Source: Arthrobacter sp. NIO-1057 (lineage in GTDB: Bacteria; Actinomycetota; Actinomycetes; Actinomycetales; Micrococcaceae). Taken from it: a DNA stretch of 64,000 nt. The translations under genes were made by a program, and so were the position numbers. Where the stretch lies: contig NZ_FMAT01000002.1 in assembly GCF_900094805.1 (NCBI RefSeq), forward strand, positions 62,001 to 126,000, written 5' to 3'. Positions 27,056 through 34,917 of the stretch are shown here, piece by piece (position 1 is the first letter of the stretch; the number at the start of each line of letters is the position of its first letter). Below the pieces are notes generated by a model. It did no database searches. It was not told the origin of the DNA and worked only from the letters and a program-made list of their open reading frames with translations.

Positions 27056-28627
27056 CTACTTCTTTTTGTTCTTCAGCTCACGGTTGGCTGGGATGTCTGC
27101 CCATCCGCCAAGTCCGTTGTTGCCATAGCTGTAGTCGACAGTTGCCGAGTCGCCCTTGATGTTGAGCTTAACGGTTGGGCCCAAGGTGCCACCGCGAACA
27201 AAGTTGTCCTTGGTGCCAATGGTATCGATGAAGGACTGAACTAGACCGCCTGGCATCACGTAGTGCGAGTATGCCTGGAACTGGCCTGGGTGCTGGTTGT
27301 AGTCAGGTGCGAATGGGGTACCTGCTGCGAAGTTCAGGTTCGTTGGGCTGCCAAGTGCCAGACCCGATCCACGGTTCAGTGGCTGGTAGTCACTGCGGAT
27401 GCCGTTACCAACAAATCCGTAGACGCCTTCTGGACCGTCAATGCCGGTGGCGAAAGTCGAACGGTGGCTAATGGTGAACAGGTAGTACTTGCCATCCTGC
27501 ATGTAGATCTGCGGACGCTCAGTCTGGTCGGTAACGCAGTTAGCCGACAAGATTGGTGGCAGGAATTCCCATTCAGTCAGTGCCTTGTTCTTCGCACGAG
27601 CCAGTCCAACGTTACCGATCTGGTAGGTTGCACCGGAGTTGTTGACTTGCTCAACGGTTTCACCGTTGGTTTCGCCTTCGCGGTAACCAAGATCTTCAGC
27701 GGTGCACTTGGCATCGTCGCGATCCATGGCCGAGTTGCCTTCAAAGACCATGTAGGTCTCGCCTGGGTGCGCTGGGTCTACAAAGGTGAATGGATCGCGG
27801 AAGTTGTAGTAGGGGTTCTGCGCAGCATTCTGGTAGTTCTTACCGTCTGCCTGCAGCAATTCCTTGACCTTGTTGAAGCCGGTCAGCTTAACGCCCTTTT
27901 TGTTCGAGTGGACGTGACCAACGCTCAATGCGATGCGTGAGTCATAAGGCTTGACGTCCTGGCCGTCCTTGTCGCGGTAGAAAGCAACGTCGGTGAAGAA
28001 GAGCTTAATTTCACCGTTCTTGCTAACGCGTGCGGAGCCCGACCACTGGGTCTGGTGGGTGAAAGACTGATCGTCAAAGATCTTCCCGGTCACGCCTTCG
28101 TCGAAGACCTGTCCGCCGTAGGTCCAGCCGCCATCTTCGGGACGTTCGTCAGCAGGGATTCCTGCTGGGCGGTAGAAGTAGCCGATGCGTGCGTACTGGT
28201 GACGCTCATCGAAGCCCAACTTGCGGTCGGCAACCAACGAGAAGATGATTTCCTGACCGTTGACGCTGTACTGGTTAGCGTTTTCGTCGATCAGTGGCCA
28301 GGTATCCCAGACCCAAACCTTTTCGTTGGACATGTCAGGGAAATCCTGAGAAACGGTCGGCATGGTGTATTCCGTAGGCATGGAATTTTCACGCGAACCG
28401 GCATCTGGATCAGACATGGCCTTGAGCTGCTTTGCATCAGCACGAGTCCAACGCGAGGTGAAATTGTCGGTTGGGCTGTAAGCCTTCTGAGTGTGCTCGG
28501 TTGGCTGTGGGAAGCCAGGTACTGCGTCGGTGGCAGCTACAGCTGGCCCCGAGATCAAGGTAGCACCAAGTGCCCCGATGCTCAGTGCGGCAGCAAGAAT
28601 GCCACGCTTCGTACGTTGTTTGTTCAC
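27056..28627 (-). CDS. Levansucrase (GH68), secreted
   Basis: Extracellular glycoside hydrolase family 68 enzyme that transfers fructose from sucrose to grow beta-2,6-fructan. The 523-residue protein has a Sec signal peptide (cleavage near VAATDA, residue 33). The nucleophile lies in VWDTWP (Asp108), the transition-state stabiliser in FRDPF, and the acid/base Glu in DQTERPQIY. I chose GTG at 28627, which follows AAAGGC and gives a normal signal peptide; an ATG at 28693 would add 22 residues overlapping the promoter. The promoter, operators and divergent levanase are described separately. Inulosucrase is the alternative within GH68. Confidence 0.92.
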   Translation of the reverse strand: MNKQRTKRGILAAALSIGALGATLISGPAVAATDAVPGFPQPTEHTQKAYSPTDNFTSRWTRADAKQLKAMSDPDAGSRENSMPTEYTMPTVSQDFPDMSNEKVWVWDTWPLIDENANQYSVNGQEIIFSLVADRKLGFDERHQYARIGYFYRPAGIPADERPEDGGWTYGGQVFDEGVTGKIFDDQSFTHQTQWSGSARVSKNGEIKLFFTDVAFYRDKDGQDVKPYDSRIALSVGHVHSNKKGVKLTGFNKVKELLQADGKNYQNAAQNPYYNFRDPFTFVDPAHPGETYMVFEGNSAMDRDDAKCTAEDLGYREGETNGETVEQVNNSGATYQIGNVGLARAKNKALTEWEFLPPILSANCVTDQTERPQIYMQDGKYYLFTISHRSTFATGIDGPEGVYGFVGNGIRSDYQPLNRGSGLALGSPTNLNFAAGTPFAPDYNQHPGQFQAYSHYVMPGGLVQSFIDTIGTKDNFVRGGTLGPTVKLNIKGDSATVDYSYGNNGLGGWADIPANRELKNKKK

Positions 28628-28698
28628 GATTGTTTGCCTTTGTTCGATATGGAATCGGACAATCGCTCTGACCGTGATACACGTTCTCTCCACAGTCG

Positions 28699-28727
28699 AA
28701 TCTAAGGATTCGCATAGCTTGTGTCAA
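28699..28727 (-). promoter_or_regulatory. Sigma-70-type promoter of the levansucrase gene
   Basis: On the minus strand, a perfect TTGACA (28722-28727) is 17 bp from TAGATT (28699-28704), placing the transcript start about 65 bp before the levansucrase GTG. The upstream operator ends 4 bp from the -35 box. Confidence 0.72.
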
Positions 28728-28731
28728 TCCA

Positions 28732-28747
28732 TCCAAAACGTTTTGGA
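28732..28747. promoter_or_regulatory. LacI-family operator, perfect 16-bp palindrome
   Basis: TCCAAAACGTTTTGGA is a perfect palindrome with the central CG step typical of LacI/GalR operators. It abuts the levansucrase -35 box, and a LacI-family gene sits at the other end of the levanase gene. Confidence 0.72.
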
Positions 28748-28797
28748 ATCAGGATCACATTTTTTAGGATTCATAAAGAAATCTCCGTCACATTGTT

Positions 28798-28813
28798 TGC
28801 AAACCGTTTTGGA
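28798..28813. promoter_or_regulatory. Second, degenerate LacI-family operator
   Basis: TGCAAACCGTTTTGGA matches the perfect operator on one half and differs at two positions on the other. Its centre lies 66 bp from the first site. A possible levanase promoter, TTGCAA (28797-28802) with 18-bp spacing to TAGCGT, overlaps it. Confidence 0.55.
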
Positions 28814-28938
28814 TGTTCGTTAGCGTGATTAGCGGTCACTCGTAGTGATGCACGATCTCTCCCCCAAAATCTCTGCGACGACGCTTCTGCGCCGTCCAAC
28901 TAGTCTGGCGTTTTGAACCCCAACTATTGGAAAGACCG

Positions 28939-30570
28939 ATGACAGAACCACAGCCAAAGAAAACCAAAAAGCTTATAGCGATAGCAGTACTCTGCGCATT
29001 GGTGCTCGGAACTGTGGTGTCATGGCAAATTTTGCAATCCACGCCGCAAGCATCTGTTCCTGAAGAGACTCAACCACCTCAGGACGGCTTAACGTTTCAA
29101 CGTTCCGCGAGCTGGTCTGAGTACCGTCCGGCAACACATCTCACTCCCAATTCAAATTGGATGAACGATCCGCAGCGGCCCTTTTTCCTTGATGGCGTGT
29201 GGCATTTTTACTACCTTTACAACGCTGATTACCCGGAAGGTAACGGCACTGAGTGGTATCACGCAACGTCAACTGACTTCATTCATTGGAAGGATGAAGG
29301 CGTTGCTATCGAGAAGTACAAAAACGGTCTCGGTGACATCTGGACCGGCAGTGCCGTAGTCGACACCGAGAACACTGCCGGTTTTGGCAAAAATGCTGTC
29401 GTCTCTTTGGTAACCCAACAGGTTGATGGCGTGCAGCGCCAGTCCCTGTTCTACTCAACAGACGGCGGTTACTCTTTTACTTCCTACGAAGGCAACCCGG
29501 TCATGGACAACCCAGGTGTCGAAGCTTGGCGAGATCCGAAGATCGTATGGGACAAGGAACGCAATCAGTGGCTCATGCTCCTGGCCGAAGGAAGCAAAGT
29601 CGGGTTCTACACGTCTAGCGATCTAAAGTCTTGGAACTACCAATCAGGTTTTGAAACCACCGGCCTTGGAATTGTCGAATGCCCCGATCTGTTCCAGATC
29701 ACCGTAGACGGAGACCCTGAACGAACCACGTGGGTGCTGGGAATCAGTGCCAACGGAGCTGAGTCAGGACGCACCACCGGATACACCTATTGGACCGGAT
29801 CTTTCGACGGCAAGAACTTCTCCGCTGACCAGAATGATCCGCGTTGGCTCGATGCTGGATCCGACTTTTATGCAGCAGTCACCTGGGATGACCCCCAAGC
29901 GCAAGACCAATTGACACATCGCTACGCCATGGGCTGGATGAATAACTGGGCCTACGCAGGCGAGCTGCCACTGAGCGATTGGTCCGGCGGAACAATGTCC
30001 ACGGTACGCCAGCTTTCGCTGCGCGACGTCGATGGACAGGCGCAATTATTCTCGGAACCAATCCCTGCCCTCAACGAACTCGCAGGCCAACCAGAAACCT
30101 CGGATCCGCAGTCTGTGACCGCAGATCAAAGCGCTTCCCTAGGCAAGGCAACTTCCGATGCTTATCGACTTCATATCGATCTGAGCCAAGATAAAAACGC
30201 TCCCAGCGAAGAAACTCTCGTTGAACTCAATGATGCCCACGGAGCTAAAGTCACCGTTGGCTACAACTTCAATGAGCAGAAACTGTTCCTAAACCGAGGT
30301 GAGGACAAGATCGCAGGATCCATGCCCGATCTTTACCGGGAGATTCGTAGCGAACAGCTTCCGGTGCACGATGGGCAGCTTGCCTTAGACATTGTTGTAG
30401 ATACGACATCTGTTGAGGTCTTCGCACAAGACGGAGAGGTGTCATTGAGTTCCACTGCCTTCCTAACCCCAGGGGGGCACGAAGTGACCCTCAAGTCTCT
30501 GGGCGGAACCACCGATGTGCGTGAATCACAAACTACGCCACTGGCGGTAGCTGAAACTCAACGTCAGTAA
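28939..30570 (+). CDS. Levanase/fructan hydrolase (GH32), membrane-anchored or secreted
   Basis: Glycoside hydrolase family 32 enzyme of 543 residues that releases fructose from levan, inulin or sucrose. A basic N-terminus and one hydrophobic segment (residues 10-31) give an uncleaved anchor or signal peptide. The beta-fructosidase motif WMNDPQ carries nucleophile Asp77; the RDP motif is in AWRDPK and the acid/base Glu in ECPDLF. A C-terminal beta-sandwich follows. The ATG at 28939 follows GGAAAG. It is divergent from levansucrase and nearly touches the convergent LacI gene (5 bp). Exo-levanase is most likely; invertase is the alternative. Confidence 0.9.
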   Translation: MTEPQPKKTKKLIAIAVLCALVLGTVVSWQILQSTPQASVPEETQPPQDGLTFQRSASWSEYRPATHLTPNSNWMNDPQRPFFLDGVWHFYYLYNADYPEGNGTEWYHATSTDFIHWKDEGVAIEKYKNGLGDIWTGSAVVDTENTAGFGKNAVVSLVTQQVDGVQRQSLFYSTDGGYSFTSYEGNPVMDNPGVEAWRDPKIVWDKERNQWLMLLAEGSKVGFYTSSDLKSWNYQSGFETTGLGIVECPDLFQITVDGDPERTTWVLGISANGAESGRTTGYTYWTGSFDGKNFSADQNDPRWLDAGSDFYAAVTWDDPQAQDQLTHRYAMGWMNNWAYAGELPLSDWSGGTMSTVRQLSLRDVDGQAQLFSEPIPALNELAGQPETSDPQSVTADQSASLGKATSDAYRLHIDLSQDKNAPSEETLVELNDAHGAKVTVGYNFNEQKLFLNRGEDKIAGSMPDLYREIRSEQLPVHDGQLALDIVVDTTSVEVFAQDGEVSLSSTAFLTPGGHEVTLKSLGGTTDVRESQTTPLAVAETQRQ

Positions 30571-30574
30571 TTTC

Positions 30575-31609
30575 TTATGACCGTGGTGCTTTGACCGATT
30601 CACGTTGAACCAAATGGCATCGAAGCCTCTCGGCGATGCGAGCGCCGTTCTGTGCCGTTGCCTGGGTAAAAAGCTGTGACACCGCCCAATGCCCCATCTG
30701 ATAATGAGGCAAGGCTATAGTGCTAAGTGTTGGAACCAATGCTTGGGTGATCAGTTGAAGATCATCAACGCCAATCACCGACAGGTCTTCTGGGATTCTC
30801 AGTCCAAGGTCATTGGCTGCCTGATAAACGCCCATGGCTATTTCATCGTTAAAACAGAAGATGGCAGTAGGCCGGTCTTCCCGATCCAGAATGAGTCGTC
30901 CTGCTTCACGGCCGCCGGCAGCGTCACCAGTTTTCGCACAAACCCACGCTTCATTCACGGCAATCCCGGCAGCCCGCATGGCCGAACGATATCCTTCTTC
31001 GCGCCCAAGAGCGGAAGGGACGTTTTCGTTAACCGTTGCAAAACCAACCCGCTCATGACCAAAGCTGAGCAAATGAGCCGTGGCATCAAGACCAATCTGA
31101 TTTTCATCAGGAACTACTGAAGAAAATTTCAAATCAGGACTGGAGGCATTGGCCAACACCACCGGAATTTCATCAAGCTCTTTTGGTACGTTGACCGATT
31201 GATGCGACATTCGCGCGTAAACCAAACCGTCAACCCGATGGTCAAGCAAGGTACGAATGCCAAGTAACTCGCGTTGAGGGTCCCCGGTGGAGTCAAGGGC
31301 AAGAACGACGCTCTGATGTTCGGCAGCCGCATCCTGAGCTCCGCTGATAATTAGTCCTGCATAAGGAGTGACCGCAATGGTGTCGCTGAGCAGGCCGACG
31401 GTGAAAGTCCGAGAGCTCCTCAGCCCTCGAGCACGCAAATCCGGTGAATATCCCAGCTCTTGCGCCACTTCTAAGACCCGCGCTCGAGTTGCCGGATTAA
31501 TAGCGCGTGCTCCGCTTAATGCATGCGAAACCGTGGTGGGAGATACCCCTGCAGCGGCGGCAACATCTCGAATGCCAACCCGGGCAGACTTGCCGAGCTT
31601 TTTGTCCAT
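30575..31609 (-). CDS. LacI-family regulator of the levan locus
   Basis: A 344-residue repressor with an N-terminal helix-turn-helix (VGIRDVAAAAGVSPTTVSHAL, about residues 11-31), the hinge helix (RARGLRSSRT) and a periplasmic-binding-protein-like sugar domain. It is convergent with the levanase gene, and the LacI-type palindromes between levansucrase and levanase are its likely targets. The effector is probably sucrose, fructose or a phosphorylated derivative (inference). Confidence 0.9.
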   Translation of the reverse strand: MDKKLGKSARVGIRDVAAAAGVSPTTVSHALSGARAINPATRARVLEVAQELGYSPDLRARGLRSSRTFTVGLLSDTIAVTPYAGLIISGAQDAAAEHQSVVLALDSTGDPQRELLGIRTLLDHRVDGLVYARMSHQSVNVPKELDEIPVVLANASSPDLKFSSVVPDENQIGLDATAHLLSFGHERVGFATVNENVPSALGREEGYRSAMRAAGIAVNEAWVCAKTGDAAGGREAGRLILDREDRPTAIFCFNDEIAMGVYQAANDLGLRIPEDLSVIGVDDLQLITQALVPTLSTIALPHYQMGHWAVSQLFTQATAQNGARIAERLRCHLVQRESVKAPRS

Positions 31610-31913
31610 ACCTTATTTTTTCACATTCTCACGTGACATGTTAATCCGTGAATAAACCGACGCATCGAGGTTTGTTAAAGAGGTGTGAGGTAGCACCATA
31701 TTATTTACTGCCCCATTAGTGCCAGGGGTCACAGTAGCCCTAGGTGCTCCTTGCTGGGCATCGTCGATCTTGGTGGGAGTGAAAAGTGGAGGCACTCGCC
31801 GCGCTCCTCGATGGTTGGGGTGCACGGAGAGCGCCTCGTTGTGTGTTGCTGCAGGTGGGGGTGGTAGGGCCGGAAGCTGGTAGGCCTCCGGCCTTTGCTG
31901 TTGGGGTGTGGGG
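31610..31913. other. Intergenic region with possible terminator
   Basis: 304 bp between the LacI gene start and the stop of a secreted-protein gene. A GGCCGGA...TCCGGCC inverted repeat near 31877-31902 could end the secreted-protein transcript. No gene is supported. Confidence 0.4.
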
Positions 31914-32879
31914 TTAGGAGCGGCAGTTGACGATGCGTGGGGTGACTAGTGGTGGGACGTCGACTTGGAGGCAGCGTCCATCGGCGGTGGCGTTGGAGGC
32001 GGTGGTGGCGATGATGCCTACTGCGGCGGCAGATCCTGCTGCGAGCGCGGCTCCGACAATGGGGGCTCCGGGGCCGAACATTGCTGCGATGCCTGCGCTT
32101 CCGGTGAGGAGGCCGGCAATGACGACGCCTTCGTCGCGCATGTTTCTGGTTTCGGCGCGACTGTAGGTTAGTCGTCCGTAGAAGCCTTTCCATTCAGCTT
32201 CGGGGTCAAGGATTACTGCGTAGGTGGTGTCTTTGGTGGGGGTGATGGTTTGGGTGAGGGTGTTGCCTTTGAGTGTGAACTTGGTGGGGACTTTTTTGCC
32301 TTTGGCGTCGATTGCCCAGGGGGTTTTGATTTCGCCGAAGGTATCTTCAGCTTCTACTTCGGGACGTGAGTTGCCTAGTTTGGGGTCGAGGATGAACTTT
32401 ACGCTGCCGTCTTTTTCTAGTTGTGGGACGATTCCGTCGGGGTAGTTCAGGTCGAAGTTGTAGGATCGGTCGGAATTGGCGTCGGGGACGGCAACGATTG
32501 CGCGAGCTGATAGTGAGGATTGGGTATCAGAGTCTTGTGCGCTGGTGGAGGATTGCATGGGCTCGGTGACGATTGCTGCGCCTGCGCTGCGATTTAGCTG
32601 ATCGCTTGGACTACTGAGGTCTGCGTTTTGTGGCAAGCCTACGGTGAGCCAGGTTCCATCAGGGTGCTTCAGTTCGATCTGACCTGCATCTTCACTTGGT
32701 AGTGAGATAGTTCCCCTTGCTGGCGTGGAGGTTGTTGAGGTGAGGACGCGGCTATTTCCTGGGGCAGAGGTGAGAAGGTCGTCAATTTTTATTGAATTGT
32801 CACCAGCGTTTGCTACGGTACCACTGAGGAATATCGTTGAGACTGCAAGAATTGCAGTGATCCTGTAATGGGATTTCAT
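31914..32879 (-). CDS. Secreted protein with C-terminal glycine-zipper region, unknown function
   Basis: A 321-residue protein with a signal peptide (cleavage near VANA, residue 25), a Ser/Thr-rich stretch, a beta-rich middle (GTWLTVGLP; PWAIDAKGKKVPTKFTLKGNTLTQTI; YAVILDPEAEW) and a C-terminal Gly/Ala hydrophobic segment followed by two late cysteines and an NCRS end. The pattern of P-W-A-x-D-A-x-G then a D-P-x-x-x-W then R-A-E-T recalls uncharacterised actinobacterial secreted proteins. A -10-like TATAGA at 32889-32894 lies 9 bp before the ATG and there is no ribosome site, so the transcript may be leaderless. A membrane-active effector is possible but unproven. Confidence 0.65.
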   Translation of the reverse strand: MKSHYRITAILAVSTIFLSGTVANAGDNSIKIDDLLTSAPGNSRVLTSTTSTPARGTISLPSEDAGQIELKHPDGTWLTVGLPQNADLSSPSDQLNRSAGAAIVTEPMQSSTSAQDSDTQSSLSARAIVAVPDANSDRSYNFDLNYPDGIVPQLEKDGSVKFILDPKLGNSRPEVEAEDTFGEIKTPWAIDAKGKKVPTKFTLKGNTLTQTITPTKDTTYAVILDPEAEWKGFYGRLTYSRAETRNMRDEGVVIAGLLTGSAGIAAMFGPGAPIVGAALAAGSAAAVGIIATTASNATADGRCLQVDVPPLVTPRIVNCRS

Positions 32880-32920
32880 TATTATTCATCTATATTTTGT
32901 ATTGAAGGATCGAGAGAGCA

Positions 32921-33025
32921 ATGGGAATTGAGTATTTGTTGGCGCTCCTTTTTGGGCTGGCGTTTGTTGCCGCGTGTGCTTCTTACGGGCGGTACCGTCA
33001 TAACCGTAAAAACAAGGATGGGTAG
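32921..33025 (+). CDS. Putative 34-residue single-helix membrane peptide
   Basis: A short ORF with GAAGGA upstream and a GAGAGAG stretch just before the ATG. It encodes one hydrophobic helix (YLLALLFGLAFVAACASY, residues 5-22) followed by a very basic tail (GRYRHNRKNKDG). It is divergent from the secreted-protein gene, 41 bp between the starts. The layout fits a genuine small membrane protein such as a small toxin, regulator or immunity peptide, but no family was recognised. Confidence 0.45.
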   Translation: MGIEYLLALLFGLAFVAACASYGRYRHNRKNKDG

Positions 33026-33151
33026 ACCTTGTCTTAGGCCTGATGGTAGGTTCTCACTCTGGCGGAAAGTCCCCTATGAATGGGGTGCCCGCTATGTGTG
33101 ATGAGTCAGCCTGAATGCCTGCAAATTTGTATATATTTTCAAACATGACAG

Positions 33152-33180
33152 TTGACTTGTTTTTTGTTAGCTAACAAAAT
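33152..33180 (+). promoter_or_regulatory. Promoter-like element with an 18-bp operator palindrome in its spacer
   Basis: TTGACT (33152-33157) is 17 bp from CAAAAT (33175-33180). The perfect palindrome TTTTGTTAGCTAACAAAA (33162-33179) fills the spacer and overlaps the -10, as in repressible promoters. The TTAGCTAA core resembles MarR-type operators. No such regulator is encoded in the window. Confidence 0.5.
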
Positions 33181-33252
33181 GACTAAATCACATAAGGTGA
33201 AGTCTACCCACTGGTAAGCAAGGGTCTAAATCATACTTTTGTAGGAGGGTGC

Positions 33253-33387
33253 ATGCTGACTCTCGGTATGTCGATTCCCCTCCCTCCCTCACCTTGCATG
33301 CGAGTTCCACGCCCAAGGCCTCTGGGGAAAGTGGATATATGTTCCCGTGCGCCCATGTCTCGCTCGGGAACATTGGTGCTCGTGTAG
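33253..33387 (+). CDS. Possible short ORF (44 codons) behind the palindromic promoter
   Basis: The ATG follows AGGAGG at 4-nt spacing, 73 bp after the promoter-like element. The peptide is Pro/Arg-rich with two cysteines and resembles no known family. It could be a leader peptide or chance; the opposite strand also stays open here. Confidence 0.25.
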   Translation: MLTLGMSIPLPPSPCMRVPRPRPLGKVDICSRAPMSRSGTLVLV

Positions 33388-33891
33388 GTGCTTGACTTAT
33401 AACATAAGGGCACCCCCGACAACATCACCGTGTTTTTCCGCTCCCCTGCAACAACACACGCCGTCTAGGGTAGGAGCGCGGAAACTGATCAAAAGTAAAC
33501 CGCGATGCGCCTACCTTCGATGGTGAAGTCATCCGAAAACTACCCAATAATGCTTGTGGTCAGTGATCCATACTTCTCAACAATCAGTGCACCACCATTC
33601 CACGAGCGCTGCCTCACAGCTCTTGCGTCCACAAATTCAGCAAGATTTTCGGATAACAAATACGGATCTTTCCATGAATCTCAAAGGTCATCTCTGTAGG
33701 ATCGATTTAGTCTGCGTTAGTTCCGTTTCTTGCCCTCGGCTGAAATTGGCTGTTCAAGTTCTTCTCACAGCGGGTCAAGGAATAATGTAAGAAGAGCAAA
33801 CATGCCGTCAGCACCATGGGTGTCTGTCGGTAAAGACGTTTCATCGCAGTATGCACCGCACAGATAGTCCAGCAGAAACGAAGGCAACACT

Positions 33892-34917
33892 TTGAACGGC
33901 AATGCCACCTTTAAACACCATAACGTTGCGCTTTTATCAGTGAACAGCGTCCTCGCACCAGAGGTGGTGAGCTCAGCAGAATTTGATGAGCGGCTGGCTC
34001 CAAGTTTGAAACGACTGCGCCTTTCCAAAAAGCTCCTCGAGCGTGTTTCTGGGGTCAAGGAACGCCGCTGGTGGTCCGATGGTGTCGAATTCGATGATGC
34101 CGCCATCCTCGCCGGCAAGAAAGCCCTCGACCAAGCTGGCGTCGACGCGAGCCAAATTGGTCTACTTATCAATACTTCGGTGACCCGACGTAACCTTGAA
34201 CCGTCCGTCGCGTCCAAGGTCCACAACGGGCTGGGCCTGCCTTCCTCAGCAATGAACTTCGACGTGGCCAACGCCTGCCTCGGCTTCGTGAACGGCATGA
34301 GCCTGGCAGCGAACATGATCGACTCCGGACAGATTAAATACGCACTGATCGTCGCCGGCGAAGATGCCAAGGCAACCCAGGAGACCACCTTCGAGCGCCT
34401 GAACGCCGAAACCTCGACCCGCGATGACTACATGCGCGAATTCGCTACCCTGACTCTCGGCTCCGGTGCCGCCGCCGCTGTCATCGGCCCAGCCGATGCT
34501 CATCCAGATGCGCACCGCATTCTCGGAGGTGTCTCCCGCGCCGGAACCCAGCATCATGAACTGTGTGTTGGTGGCCCGGATGGAATGTACACCGATACCA
34601 AGGGCCTATTGGATAACGGGCTGGACCTCGTGGTTAATGCTTGGGACGAAGCGCACCATTCTGGTTGGAACTGGAAGAGCATGGACCGCTACGTCACCCA
34701 CCAGGTCTCCAAGTCCTACACCAACGCCATCATTAAGGCCGTGGGCTTGATCAAGGATCGCGTGCCCATCACCTTCTCGAAGTGGGGCAATGTTGGCCCG
34801 GCCTCGCTACCAATGACGCTGTCCCAAGAAGCTGAAACACTCAAGCGTGGCGATCGTGTGCTGTGCATGGGTGTGGGCTCCGGACTAAACACAGCGATGA
34901 TGGAGATTGTCTGGTGA
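33892..34917 (+). CDS. oleA: OleA, long-chain acyl-CoA condensing enzyme
   Basis: Thiolase-superfamily enzyme that joins two fatty acyl-CoAs head-to-head to a 2-alkyl-3-ketoalkanoic acid, the first step of long-chain olefin synthesis. The 341-residue protein has Cys129 in NACLGF, His270 in YVTHQ and Asn300 in WGNVG, and Glu103 exactly 26 residues before the Cys, the spacing of the catalytic Glu and Cys in Xanthomonas OleA. The TTG at 33892 is used because the protein then begins with the conserved GNATFKH segment. Its TGA overlaps the GTG of the next gene. Confidence 0.93.
   Translation: MNGNATFKHHNVALLSVNSVLAPEVVSSAEFDERLAPSLKRLRLSKKLLERVSGVKERRWWSDGVEFDDAAILAGKKALDQAGVDASQIGLLINTSVTRRNLEPSVASKVHNGLGLPSSAMNFDVANACLGFVNGMSLAANMIDSGQIKYALIVAGEDAKATQETTFERLNAETSTRDDYMREFATLTLGSGAAAAVIGPADAHPDAHRILGGVSRAGTQHHELCVGGPDGMYTDTKGLLDNGLDLVVNAWDEAHHSGWNWKSMDRYVTHQVSKSYTNAIIKAVGLIKDRVPITFSKWGNVGPASLPMTLSQEAETLKRGDRVLCMGVGSGLNTAMMEIVW

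Larger units (their letters stand above)
33026..33891. other. 866-bp region with regulated-promoter signature and no long gene
   Basis: The stretch between the 34-residue ORF and oleA changes from AT-rich (33120-33235) to GC-rich with pyrimidine runs (33270-33300). It holds a palindromic operator inside a promoter-like element (33152-33180), a short ORF with a strong ribosome site (33253), and a GTTCCCG/CGGGAAC inverted repeat (33341-33371). Other reading frames look non-coding. Confidence 0.5.

Noticed and set aside
31729-32193. A 154-codon minus-strand frame rich in Arg/His/Pro
   Set aside because: Its biased composition is a frame-shifted reading of the secreted-protein gene and the GC-rich gap behind it.
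33188-33428. Minus-strand ORFs of about 60 codons with repeated Glu/Gly/Arg
   Set aside because: No ribosome site, and they oppose the promoter-like element; composition reflects pyrimidine runs.
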